Shown here piece after piece: positions 31,747-42,108 of a stretch of 64,000 nucleotides of DNA. The position numbers were made by a program, and so were the translations under genes. Numbering within the stretch: the stretch's first letter is position 1; each line of letters opens with the position of its first letter. A model generated the notes under the pieces. The model was not told the DNA's origin, did no database searches, and was given only the letters and a program-made list of their open reading frames with translations. The stretch is from positions 372,001 through 436,000 of the forward strand of contig KV918763.1 of the NCBI GenBank assembly GCA_002049455.2, written 5' to 3'. The stretch comes from Porphyra umbilicalis. Its lineage: Eukaryota; Rhodophyta; Bangiophyceae; Bangiales; Bangiaceae.

Positions 31747-34700
31747 TCAGCAAAGCCCCATGGCCTCGACATGCTTGTCGTGCTTGGTCTTGCCGAGCTC
31801 CTTCGTCATCGGGTCCGCCACCATGTCGTCCGTTGCACAATGCTCCAGTGTCACCTTGTCCGTCGTGATGGCCTCGCGCACAAAGTGGTAGCGAATGTCG
31901 ATGTGCTTCGTGCGCTTGTGCTCGACGGGGTTCTTGGAGAAGTCAATGCACCCGCTGTTGTCGACCTTGATGTTGATCGGCCCGCCCGAGATCGCTGTCC
32001 GCAGCCCTTGAGTTGCCACGCCATGCACGAGCTTGTTCAGCCAAACAGCTTCCTTGCTGGCCTCGCATAGAGCCATGTACTCGGCTTCCATCGTCGACAG
32101 CGCCACCGTCTTCTGCAACTTAGAACCCCAGCTGATGGCTGCTCCGCCAAAGATGAAGGTGAAGCCCGTCGTAGAACGCCGCGTCTCATGGTCACCCGCC
32201 CAGTCGGCATCACTAAAGCCTTGTAGAACACAGGAAGAGTTCTTGTCGAAGACCAGCCCCTTGTCCATCGAACCCTTGACGTACCGTAGAACGCGCTTGA
32301 TCGCCGCCCAATGCTCCTTGCCGTAGCACGAAACAAACCGACTCAGCTTCCCGATAGCGAAGGCGAGGTCAGGACGTGTCCCGACTATCAGGTACATCAG
32401 ACTGCCGACGGCTTCGCGGTAGGGCAGCGCGTCGTCGCTCTCGTCGGCCTTGACCAGCTGCAGGCCCACCTCCAGCGGCGTTCCGATCGGGTTGCACTCC
32501 GCCATCCCGAACTTCTCCAGCACTTGCGCCGCATACTTTCCCTGCGACAGCTTGAGGGTGCCCAACGCCTTGTCACGCCTAATCTCTAGCCCGAGGATGA
32601 CCTTCGCCTCGCCCAGGTCCTTCATCTCAAAACGCTTGTGCAGAGCGTCCTTAATCTTGTAGATCGCCGCCAGGCTTGATGCCACCAACAGGAGATCGTC
32701 GACGTACACCAGGACGATGATGATTTCGCCGTCATCCATGAGGAGGTAGAGGCATGCATCGGGGTCAATGTTGTCAAACCCCTGCGACTTGAGGAAGTCG
32801 TCGAGCTTGGCGTACCACATCTTGGGAGCTTGCTTCAGCCCATACAGCGCTTGGAGGAGACGACACACCTTGTCAGGATACGTCGGATCGACATAGCCGT
32901 CTGGCTGCTCCATGTAGACCTCCTCGTCAAGGTCGCCGTTAAGGAATGCCGTCTTGACGTCCATCTGATGTAGCTCCCACCCGTTCGCCGCCGTCATCGC
33001 CAGGATGCATCGAATGGTGGTGAACTTGGCCACTGGCGCGAACGTCTCGTTGAAGTCGAGCCCCTTGATCTGCCGGTTCCCCATGAAGCACAGGCGCGCC
33101 TTGTGACGCGTCGTGTTGTTCCCGTTCTTGTCAACCTCGTTCTTGACCTTGTAAACCCACTTGCCCTTCAGCACGCGTCGACTGGCCGGGCGATCCGTCA
33201 AGCGCCAAGTCTTGTTCTTGCGGATGGCCTCCATCTCCTCGTCCATCGCAATCTGCCACTTAGCCGATTCCTGCCCTTGAACAGCTTGCACGTACGTCGT
33301 GGGCGCCTCGTGAGCAACCAGGCTCACCGGGCGCCAGTACTCGACAGGGGGTCGCCGCGCTCTGCCGCTCCGACGCAGCGTGTCTTGAGAGCCGCCACAA
33401 CCTTGATTGTCGTCCGCGGACTTGTCAGATCCATCGTCTTGCTTGTCATCCTTGTCGTCATTGTCAGCATCCACGTCTCCGCCGTCGCTTTCAGAGCGCA
33501 AACCCGTATCGACTCCGACGTTTTCGTCTCCGGGAAGCTCCTCTGCAACTTCTGCCACCTCGCTTACGTTCGTCTCGGCGAACACGACGCTTCGTGCCTT
33601 GACGACCTTGCCGTCGTCGAGGATGACCTTGTACGCCTCGCTGCCGTCGGGATAGCCTAAGAAGACGCCCTTCGCCGCCTTGTCGCCAAACTTGCCGTCG
33701 ATATGACTCTTGTGCAGCACCACCCAGCATGTCGACCCAAACACCCGCATGTGGCTTACGTCGGGCTTATTTCCGGTCCACAGCTCAAAAGGCGTCTTGC
33801 CGACGGGAAGCGCCCGGCTAGTGACGCGGTTCTTGATGTAGACCGCCGTCTTGATGGCATCCGCCCAAAGGTCTTGATCGACGTCCTTGTGTCGCATCAT
33901 GGTGCGAGCCATCTCCACGAGAACTCGGTTGAGCCGCTCAGCAACCCCGCTCTGCTGCGGCGTGTCGGGTACCGTGGTCTGGTGCGTCGTGCCGTTCTCA
34001 TCGTGAAGAGCCTTGAATGCATTCGACACATACTCGCCGCCATTGTCGGAGCGTAGGATCTTGATCTTTGTTCCCGTGTGCAGCTGGGCCTTCGTCAGCC
34101 ACTTCTTGTACTCCGAGAGCAGATCGCTCTTCTTCTGCAGGAAGACCACGTCTGTCCAGCGGGAGAAGTCGTCAGTGAAGGTGCCAAAGTAGAGCGCACC
34201 GCCACGCGACGGCTCCGACATTGGCCCGTTCAGGTCCGAGTGCACGAGCTGCAGGCGCTTGCTGACTCGACCTCCTCCTGCACTAGGCATAGGCGTCATA
34301 GCTGCCTTCCCATACACGCACGGCTCGCAGACGTCCTTGACCGCCATGGAAGAGCACTTGAGTCCATTGATGTCCTTGTTCTTGATCATCCGCTTAACGC
34401 CAGCCACGTTGACGTGCCCAAGGCGCTCATGCCAAAGCTGAAGGGAGGCCACCGCAGCAATATCCAACAGTGGGGCCATGTCCAGGTGGTAGAGCCCACT
34501 CTTCCGCGTGCCGCACGCAGCGACCTTGTCGCTAATCTTGATGATCGTCTTACCGCCCTTGAATGACACTTCCGCACCACGTTCCTCCATCATGCCGACC
34601 GACATGAGGTTGAAGCCCATGGTAGGAACATGGAGTACCTTCTCCAACTTGATCTTGCGCGTCTTGCCGTGAACGATGACATTGAGCACGACGGTTCCGA

Positions 34701-35673
34701 CGCCCGCCGTGGCTACGGACCCCTTGTCACCCATGGTGACGTTGCGTCCCGTGGTCGTCTGGTAGTCTTCAAAGCACCCGCGCATCCAGCACATGTGTGC
34801 AGACGCCGCAGAATCGACAAGCCACGACTTTGAGATGTCATCGGTGTCAGCCGCATTGCCCACCAAACAGATGGCGTCGTCGCTGTCGCTATCATCGTCA
34901 GCCGCAATCGCGGCCACCTTGTCCTGTCTCTGCTTCTTGGCCTTGAGCTCTGGGCAATCGTGAGAGATATGCCCAAACTTATGGCAGTAGTAGCACTCGA
35001 TCTTGGAGAGGTCACCACGGCGGCCTTGACCTCGATAGTTGGCGCCGACGAGTGCCATGTCGCCAATGCGCTTCGTCGCCGGTGACTTGTCCGCCTGCCG
35101 CCGCTCCTCCTGAAGCAAGCGGCTCTTGACAAAGTCGAGGCTTAGCTCGTCCTCGCCCTTGGCGTCGAGAGCCACCAGCAGGTTCTCGTACTTGGACGTC
35201 AGCCCGTTCAGGACGCTCATGGCAACGTCCATCTCCGTCACCTCGCCGCCCATGGCCTTGAGGTTCTCGCCGAGGTTGCGCACGCGGTTGATGTAACCCA
35301 GCATGCCCTCGCCGACGGTCATTTCGACGGTGTAGAACTCGCGTCGCGCCTTCATCTTGTTCATCAAACTCTTGCGCTGGAAGACACCTTGCAGCGTCGA
35401 CCACATTTCCGCCGTCGTCTTGCAGCCCGCCACGTGCTCGAGCTGCTCAGATCCAAGGGTGAGCCCGATGATGGCGCTCGCCTTCGTGTCTCGACGCTTC
35501 CACACCGCCAACTCGCGGGCATCCGCGTCTGTCGGCTTGCCGTCTTCGTCAAGCATATCGTCCAGGTCGCGCAGCGCGAGGACCATCTTAATGCGCTGAC
35601 GCCACTCGTGGAAGTTCGTCTCCGTCAACTTGTCTATCTTGATGCCGCCCATGCCGGCAGCGCCTCCGTCCAT
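31747..35673 (-). CDS. Copia Gag-Pol polyprotein
   Basis: 1,308 residues in one frame, ATG at 35671-35673. Domains in order: Gag (starts KIDKLTETNFHEWRQRIKMV); a CCHC knuckle CYYCHKFGHISHDC at ~226-239; protease WLVDSAASAHM near 285; integrase with LWHERLGHVN...CEPCVYGKA, FTDDFSRW, RSDNGGEYVS and TPQQSGVAERLNR; RT with MDVKTAFLNGDLDEEVYMEQ, LYGLKQAPKMWY and catalytic YVDDLLLVA near 988; RNase H with DADWAGDHETRRSTTG and LSTMEAEYMAL. The copia order (integrase before RT) is clear and every motif is intact, so the element could be autonomous. Confidence 0.97.
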   Translation of the reverse strand: MDGGAAGMGGIKIDKLTETNFHEWRQRIKMVLALRDLDDMLDEDGKPTDADARELAVWKRRDTKASAIIGLTLGSEQLEHVAGCKTTAEMWSTLQGVFQRKSLMNKMKARREFYTVEMTVGEGMLGYINRVRNLGENLKAMGGEVTEMDVAMSVLNGLTSKYENLLVALDAKGEDELSLDFVKSRLLQEERRQADKSPATKRIGDMALVGANYRGQGRRGDLSKIECYYCHKFGHISHDCPELKAKKQRQDKVAAIAADDDSDSDDAICLVGNAADTDDISKSWLVDSAASAHMCWMRGCFEDYQTTTGRNVTMGDKGSVATAGVGTVVLNVIVHGKTRKIKLEKVLHVPTMGFNLMSVGMMEERGAEVSFKGGKTIIKISDKVAACGTRKSGLYHLDMAPLLDIAAVASLQLWHERLGHVNVAGVKRMIKNKDINGLKCSSMAVKDVCEPCVYGKAAMTPMPSAGGGRVSKRLQLVHSDLNGPMSEPSRGGALYFGTFTDDFSRWTDVVFLQKKSDLLSEYKKWLTKAQLHTGTKIKILRSDNGGEYVSNAFKALHDENGTTHQTTVPDTPQQSGVAERLNRVLVEMARTMMRHKDVDQDLWADAIKTAVYIKNRVTSRALPVGKTPFELWTGNKPDVSHMRVFGSTCWVVLHKSHIDGKFGDKAAKGVFLGYPDGSEAYKVILDDGKVVKARSVVFAETNVSEVAEVAEELPGDENVGVDTGLRSESDGGDVDADNDDKDDKQDDGSDKSADDNQGCGGSQDTLRRSGRARRPPVEYWRPVSLVAHEAPTTYVQAVQGQESAKWQIAMDEEMEAIRKNKTWRLTDRPASRRVLKGKWVYKVKNEVDKNGNNTTRHKARLCFMGNRQIKGLDFNETFAPVAKFTTIRCILAMTAANGWELHQMDVKTAFLNGDLDEEVYMEQPDGYVDPTYPDKVCRLLQALYGLKQAPKMWYAKLDDFLKSQGFDNIDPDACLYLLMDDGEIIIVLVYVDDLLLVASSLAAIYKIKDALHKRFEMKDLGEAKVILGLEIRRDKALGTLKLSQGKYAAQVLEKFGMAECNPIGTPLEVGLQLVKADESDDALPYREAVGSLMYLIVGTRPDLAFAIGKLSRFVSCYGKEHWAAIKRVLRYVKGSMDKGLVFDKNSSCVLQGFSDADWAGDHETRRSTTGFTFIFGGAAISWGSKLQKTVALSTMEAEYMALCEASKEAVWLNKLVHGVATQGLRTAISGGPINIKVDNSGCIDFSKNPVEHKRTKHIDIRYHFVREAITTDKVTLEHCATDDMVADPMTKELGKTKHDKHVEAMGLC

Positions 35674-35820
35674 GATGTCTTCTTGTCGTAGCGCCCGACC
35701 TTGCCGAGCCGTTCGCCTTGACCGTCACGTCCTTGAACCACCTTGACCTCGTCTTCTTCGCACTTGCCGCGACCGCCGCGACACCAGCTGGCACACCTTG
35801 CTCTTGTCACAGCCCCGGCT

Positions 35821-35834
35821 CTGGGCCCATAACC
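35821..35834 (-). other. Primer-binding site of copia 1, matching the initiator tRNA-Met anticodon arm
   Basis: The plus strand CTGGGCCCATAACC adjoins the 5' LTR. It equals the anticodon stem-loop of eukaryotic initiator tRNA-Met, so the RNA genome would pair with an internal tRNA fragment rather than the 3' end, as known for Drosophila copia. Confidence 0.85.
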
Positions 35835-36252
35835 TGTTGAAACGCAGTGGGGATACGGGTTGGGGGACCACGGTGAAGTGGTTGAGTGTCTTGAGCATGT
35901 GTGTGTGTGTGCGAACGTGCTTTGTTGGTTGTCCTAAGGTTCGCCCGCCTCTCCCAACCGAGAGCACCTCTCAAATAGTCCCCACCGGCCCAAGTGCTCC
36001 CCCCTCTCGCGCCCACACCGACGCCCACGCCCTCGCACCAAATCGAACCACTCACCAAATCAAAAGCCACTAGAGCAAAGCGAAGATCAAATCCAAAACA
36101 TGCCAAAAGTAACGCCCCAAGATGACCCAACACAAATGTGTGCAACTTGACCACGTCTTGCAAATGTACCATGTGGGGTACCATAAGGGTCACCGATCAT
36201 CATCCATCCGCGAACCGCCAGTGGAGTCGGCGACGAGCATCACAGTCCAACA
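35835..36252 (-). repeat. 5' LTR of copia element 1
   Basis: 418 bp, same as 31294-31711 apart from about three substitutions. Confidence 0.93.
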
Positions 36253-38021
36253 TGTTGGACTGTAAGTTTGAACTCCTCAGGACCATTCACACCGGTATTG
36301 TGGCTGTAGCTGAGTGGTACAATTTTCGAATCCCAACATTACCCAATGAAATGGGAGGTGGGGAGCAGCAGGCGACGGTGAGCGGTGGTGAGCGGTGGCC
36401 GACAGTCGATCCCCAGCGGGTGCCACAAAACCGAAATAGTGAGTCGAGTATGCCGGTTTCTGTTAGGAGATGCCGGTTTTCCGCCCGGTTTTTTTCGTAG
36501 GGCGCGCTGCGCCACCGGATGACGCGCGCGGCGCCATCGCCGCGCACACACATTGCCGCAGGTGCGCTGTGCGTGTCCGACTCCGCACCGTCCTGTGGTG
36601 CGGCCGTGACCACCCAGCTCCACACGGGAGCACGCTGCGCGCTGCGTCTGCGGCGGCTTCGGCGGTGGCACCCCCAGCCGCGGCGTCGCCGGCCGGTGAC
36701 CACCCACCGGCGGCCGCGGCGGCGCCGGCGCCCGCCACCGGCGCCGGCAGGTCGCGCGCGCCGTCGCCCGCGCGCCCATGCCAGACGACACGCCGCCGCC
36801 ACGGCTAGATGCGCCGCTGCCACCACGCGTAAGGGCTGCGGGGTGCCGCCCCCCGCCCGCCCCCCCCTCCCAGTGACTGCCGGCCGCGGGGCCGCACGCC
36901 GCCCTGTATTTGGCGCCGCCGCCGCCGGCGGGCGAGCGACGCACGCCTGTCGTCGCCGCCAGCCACGGCGGCGGGTGTGGCCGACGGCTGCCGCGTCGCC
37001 GCCGCCGGCCCCGCGCACCCGGTCCGCGAGCCACCCGACGGCGACCCGCGCGTACGACGGCGACGGCAGCGGCCATCCCCCCGACCGTGACCTCACCGTC
37101 CCCGCCCACGATGGTCACGCCACCGGTGCGCGCAGCACATCCCACACGACCACCACACGGGCGACGTCGGCGACGGCCGCCGCCGCCCGCGACGCGGCGG
37201 CTCCGTCGGCCCTCAGAGCCGCCGCCGCGGCGGCGGCCGACGAGACGAGACGCACCGCCACCGCTCGCCGCAGCCGCAGGGCGGGGGAGGGGGGGGGGAA
37301 GGGTGCACCGCCCGCGGCGACGCCGACGCCACCCCCGTCGCCGGCGTGGGTGGGTGCGGCAGAGGCGCCGCCGCTCGCGACACTTGAGTCATCGACGGCC
37401 GGTGGCGGTGGTGGCGGCGGGGGGGGCGGTGGGCGGCGTCGGAGGCGGGGGCGGGGGGGGGGGGGGCGGCCGCGCCGCCGCGGCGGGCGTGGCGGGCGCT
37501 GGGTGTCCGACCGTCCCGCCGGCGCCCCCTCCACAAGGGAGAATAACGAAGCGCCGCAGCATCCACCGCCGACGCGAACTTTAGTACGGATCTGAAACTA
37601 AACACACGCACGCAGGTGCACACACAGTTTTGGCCATGCCTGCGGCGCGCATGCGGGCCAGAACGCCGTGAGCACGCCCCCCAGTTTCCAACTTTGCTAC
37701 TGGCTCGACAAACCTAACAACCTTTGCCGCCAAAACAATGAGATCATGCCCACGGCCAGGCCAGCGTCAAAGCCCTCGACCAAATTATCTGGCCATCGTG
37801 GCACCTTTCATGCTGGGAGCACCCAATGTGAGCGACACGTTTGCGATGATCTCTCGTCCGTCATACCAATGAAGACGCAAACCGCTTCATGCTCACCGGC
37901 CCCACGGCCCGCTCCACAAACAAACTGCATACGGACTTTGCAGATGCCATATGAAAGCATCCTACAACAAAAGACACGAAGGGGAACGCTCGAGAGACGC
38001 CTACGACCCGGACAAGGACGG
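36253..38021. other. Region without a supported gene
   Basis: 36440-36510 holds GTATGCCGGTTT and TTTTTTCGTAGGG, an inverted relative of 30498-30563. 36500-37600 is GC-rich low-complexity DNA with G/C runs (37453-37468) and no domain in any frame. 37600-38021 is ordinary in composition and empty as far as I can see. Confidence 0.4.
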
Positions 38022-38025
38022 CTAG

Positions 38026-41000
38026 TGTCCATTCTACTGCTCGCGAGGCTCAAATGAGCCTCGGATGAAGCTCACTTGAGCCTCTGTCGGAATCGGCGAT
38101 TCTACGCCATCTGAATAGTAAATCGGGCATTCTGGCGCATACAAACGCTGGTTCTTGCTTGTCTTAGCCATGCTACGGGGCGCAGCCACGGTTTTCTCAG
38201 TGCAATGTGATCGTAACCTCTTCAGGAGGCCTGTCATGTGCGGAGTGAAGCACGTTGTACAAAGATCAATGCAAACAAGCAGTGCTAACAGCGGCACCCC
38301 CCGCCGAAAACCATGTCACGGGCGGAAGAAACGCGTTGACTCTCAAACAGTGCTACAATCGGCGGGTGCTGAGGCAGCTCACCCCGTTTATTTGAGAAAC
38401 CCTTCCGACCTATGGACAAAGTCTTGCGCACTCAGTGCCGCTGTTGGCCCCCAGAAACACGGCTCGGTGTGGCTGTGCCTTGCGTTTCCGGACTCGCATA
38501 TATGCCTGGCACTGACGACTCCACCCCTTGGCCTCTTCACGGCCTCTCATCGCGCCCACTGTTGGCGAGAATGAATGACGAGAACCATCAGGTGCAGCGC
38601 TGAATCACCACTCTGCTGCCACAAACTACCTCTCGGCATGTATGTGTTGGGCATGCATAGTACTGACCGCGCACGAAAGCCGGACGGCGCAGACCACGTT
38701 GATACCACTCGCATGCGGACATGAGGGCGGTATGAGGAGAAGCCGCGCGGGCACGTGTACTGGGCGGAACAGTTCTGCGGGCGTGAGAGTCGCCTGATAT
38801 CAACACGGCGTCTGCTGCGTAGTTGAGCAACAGGATCATTTCTACCTGTTGCGCATGACGAAAGAGCTGAACTGTTGTACGGACAGTGCTGGCCGGCGGG
38901 GATGGTGGGGGGACGCATAGGGAGTCATACAGGCTGTGGTTCCTCCTGGCGCGTATAAGCCCTCTTTGGAACTCGTACGGCTGGCAGAGATCGAACGCAG
39001 GAGGCGAGCTGGCATCTCAGTCCGCCGTTGCTCCCTTTCCACATGGCTAGGGAGTAGCAGAGAAGGGGAGATGGCCCATGTGTGTACAAAAAGCGCATCG
39101 CCCTTGTTCTCTGGGTAAAGGCATGAGGGTATGGCTATCCCTCTCTACGCAGGCTGGGCAGCGGTCAAGCAGCGCGTCCATCCCTCATTCAGAGAAGATC
39201 CGACTCTCCTTTCAATTTCTGTATCATTACAATCAGTTGTACTTGAATTGCGAAGGACACGTGTACGACGTATCAGGAAGTGGAGAAGAACTATCGTGTT
39301 GTCAATCCTACACACCCAACTCATGCACGTTGCGCAGATGCCCAACAAAACACTTGCGCCCCGTCTTGGGGCCGCACAAGAACACGCCCCCATTGTCGCC
39401 TCCATGGCAGCCCGAGCAAACGTAAGACGACTTGTGGCACTTGCACTCACGACACGTGCGCTGCGCCCGGTGGTCCCCGGGTGCCGCGCCATTCCGGCGC
39501 TTCCGCGTGGGCATGAGGTGAATGCCGACACCGTCGCGGAGTAGAGCTGCCGCGCCGTCCTGTGGAGAGGTCGCTGAGGCGGTGCGGGCACGGACACCGA
39601 TGGTGTCGAACGTGTTGTCAATGAGCTGCGCCGCCAGGTTCTCATGAAAATGCTTCTGGGTCAGGATGGCGGCCGCCCCACGCGCCCCCGAGTGGAGCAA
39701 CCACGAGTCGACGATACTCATTCCCAACAACGACAGATTGACGCGCATGGACCAATCGTCCGTCGCCAGCTTGTGTTCTAGGCGGAGGTCATTCTGCCGA
39801 CAACGGTTGTGCGTGTCGATGGCCGCACAGCACTCGTAGGATTCCTTGGCGACCTGCGGCAGCTTGACGTTCAGAGCCACCCGCTCGGCATGCTCCCCCA
39901 TCTGGCGCCAGCGGACACGATCGTAGGGCTCGCCCTGCAGCGAAGTGGATGTTGACGCGATGAAGTACCGGCGCTCACGGTCCAGCCACATCAACGCCAT
40001 CAGGTTCACAGCCCCTTCTGGCGTAGAATGGGTGTACGTGGCATGGTCCCCGCGAGTATCCACCTCCATCTTCGAAAGGGCTTGCATAGGGTAGCCACGT
40101 GTCGCCGTCTTGACCACGCCGATGAACCGGAGCCCCATTGCCAACAGCTGGGTCGCGGTGGTGACGCTTGCGAAATAGGAGTCCGCGCAAACTACGCGCT
40201 GTGTACCCGACCAGGGAGCTACCAGGCGCTTCAGTACGGCGGCGCGATGATGCAGACCGTCATCGTGGGTCGGACCAGTAGCTCGCCGATGCTCTGCCAA
40301 GGTCACAACACTCAGCCGTAGCATAATCCCGCTCCTCCCGCACGCCGCGTTTTGTTTCTCACAGCCGTTCTCAGGCTTGCGGTCAATCGCGACGTACATG
40401 GGCAGCCCCCGCTTGATCCAGGGACCACCCTGCCCATACCACTTGCACATCGATTCGTCGACACAAATGTACTCGCTGGGAGACACGTGGGCGTCGCGGT
40501 GGGTGTTAATGGAATCAATAATGTCCGTAGTTAACTCTTAACGGCTCTGCTCCGAGTCGTCATCACGACCGCTCTTCTGCTCACTGAAGGCCACACAAGA
40601 CCACAGGGCATCAAAGCGGCAGCGGGAGAGGCCGGTGCGTTCACCAAAGGATGGCGCCACGAGGTACGGGTTTCGCGGTTTCGTCGACCACAGCTCCGCG
40701 CGCGAGCCAAACTCGTATCTGGTTGCCAGGACAACCACCCCGAAAAACTTGAGCAGCTCCCCCCGGGTAGTGGGCTGGAATCCACGGGCATCCAGCTCGG
40801 ACGAGGTCAGGTGGGCCATGCGCGTCAGCTGCTACATCGGGAACGTCGTGAGGAAGTACTTGTAGGGGGTGCGCGTCGTCCTGGGCAATAGTGCGTCCCC
40901 GTCCTCGAAAATGACCTCCTCCGGTAACGTCCGCACTGACCAGCTCCGACGCGCCACTGGGCCCCCGACGGGCTGCTCGACAGCCCCTGCAGTCCATGTC

Positions 41001-42108
41001 AAGCCATGGGCAGTGGTCGTTGTGAGGGTGTCAGCGGACGCGTGCGAGGCTGGATCCCCCGCGTGCGCGCCGATGCTTGGCGACGGCGTCACTTGGGAGG
41101 AGGGGGGGGGCAAGCCCGTCATGGAAGAGCGAGTGGGGGGGGCAAGGGGGGGGTGGCCACCGTCCTGCGGCACCGTCGCATCCTGCGACCCCTGAGTCAC
41201 CGGCGAGGCAACCTGGATGCCGGTGGGAGGGGGTGTTGGAGCCAGCGCGGGGGGGGAGCCAGCCTTGACGCTCCGCAAGGACAGAGTCTTGTCCACCAAT
41301 CTTGTCTTGACCGTCCACATGACACGCAGGTCGGTCTTGCGGCGTCCGTTCCCTGCACCCCCGGCACAACCTCCATTACCTGCCCGCTCACGAACTTGCT
41401 CGACGCCAGCGTCCCAAAGAGGCGCGAGCATTCAGCGTAGTTGGTGACGTTGGTGGCCTCCGTGTGCACAACTATGCCAACTTCCAGTCGGGCGTCCTTC
41501 CCAGGCCCCTTGCCTCGGCGGCGAGAGGCGGGGTGGGGGGGGGGAGTGCGGCGGCGACAGGGGGGAGGGGGGATGTGGAGTGGCCGGAAAGCCGGCGGGA
41601 TCCTGCGCCCTTGGCCATGATGCCGTACCCAAGGGTTGCAGTGGACTGCCGCACCCGAGGGGAGAGAAAGGGGGGGGGGGGGGGGGGGCACACGCCGGCG
41701 TGGGACAGAGAGGCAGGCGGCCGTGGGCGGGTAGCAGTGTGCCCTGTTAGCACGCGAACAAGCAAAAAGGAGCGTCTGCGGGAAGGAGCGCTCGCAGCTG
41801 GCCGCGAGGACCCGTGGGGGGGGTTGCCCGTGGGCAATAGGCTCATGGTGTGGCTTTCAGGCTCGGCGGCTTTGGTGGTGGTTGCAGTGAGGCAGCGACT
41901 GTGCGGCGCCGGGAAAAACCGCGCAATGCTAGATGAAGCCCTTGTGTTTGGATGCACAGAGGTTCTCCCAGGGCTAAACAGTCTGCGCTGAGTCCATTTC
42001 TGTCATCAGATTTTGTCTCCAATGAGCAGAACATGGTGAAAACGGGCACCGAAAACGAGGCTCAAATGAGCCTATCAGGCTCAAATGAGGCGGTCAGTAG
42101 AATGGACA
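38026..42108 (-). mobile_element. piggyBac-type DNA transposon, decayed, bounded by CTAG
   Basis: 4,083 bp. Perfect 14-bp terminal inverted repeats TGTCCATTCTACTG at 38026-38039 and its complement at 42095-42108. CTAG lies directly outside both (38022-38025, 42109-42112). Subterminal palindrome-like motifs GAGGCTCAAATGAGCCT occur near 38048 and 42058, with variants near 38069 and 42078, probably transposase-binding sites. The transposase gene occupies 39308-41618. 38080-39300 is non-coding as far as I can see. Confidence 0.8.
39308..41618 (-). pseudogene. piggyBac transposase with two in-frame stops and frame changes
   Basis: DDE transposase of the DDE_Tnp_1_7 family. Acidic residues appear intact in YICVDESMCKW, VVCADSYFASV and SIVDSWLLH. 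The C-terminus has the Cys/His-rich domain of the family (CRECKCHKSSYVCSGC). The N-terminal domain is recognisable in LLKFFGVVVLATRYEF and RCRFDALWSCVAFSEQ. A TAA at 40538-40540 separates it from the catalytic domain, and a TAG at 40832-40834 interrupts further upstream, all in one frame. More 5' (DLRVMWTV and LEVGIVVHTEATN) the frame changes near 41343-41355 and again in G-runs. A possible ATG is at 41616-41618. The longest open piece is 39308-40486. Confidence 0.85.

Larger units (their letters stand above)
31294..36252 (-). mobile_element. Ty1/copia LTR retrotransposon, intact
   Basis: A 4,959-bp element with 418-bp LTRs that differ at about three positions, one uninterrupted polyprotein, a primer-binding site and a polypurine tract. 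The 5-base flanks are CTTAC and TGTTG, so there is no target duplication. Confidence 0.95.

Noticed and set aside
36300-36335. tRNA-like boxes: TAGCTGAGTGGT followed by TTCGAATCCC
   Set aside because: They are only a few bases apart with no anticodon arm or acceptor stem; at most a deleted tRNA or SINE scrap.
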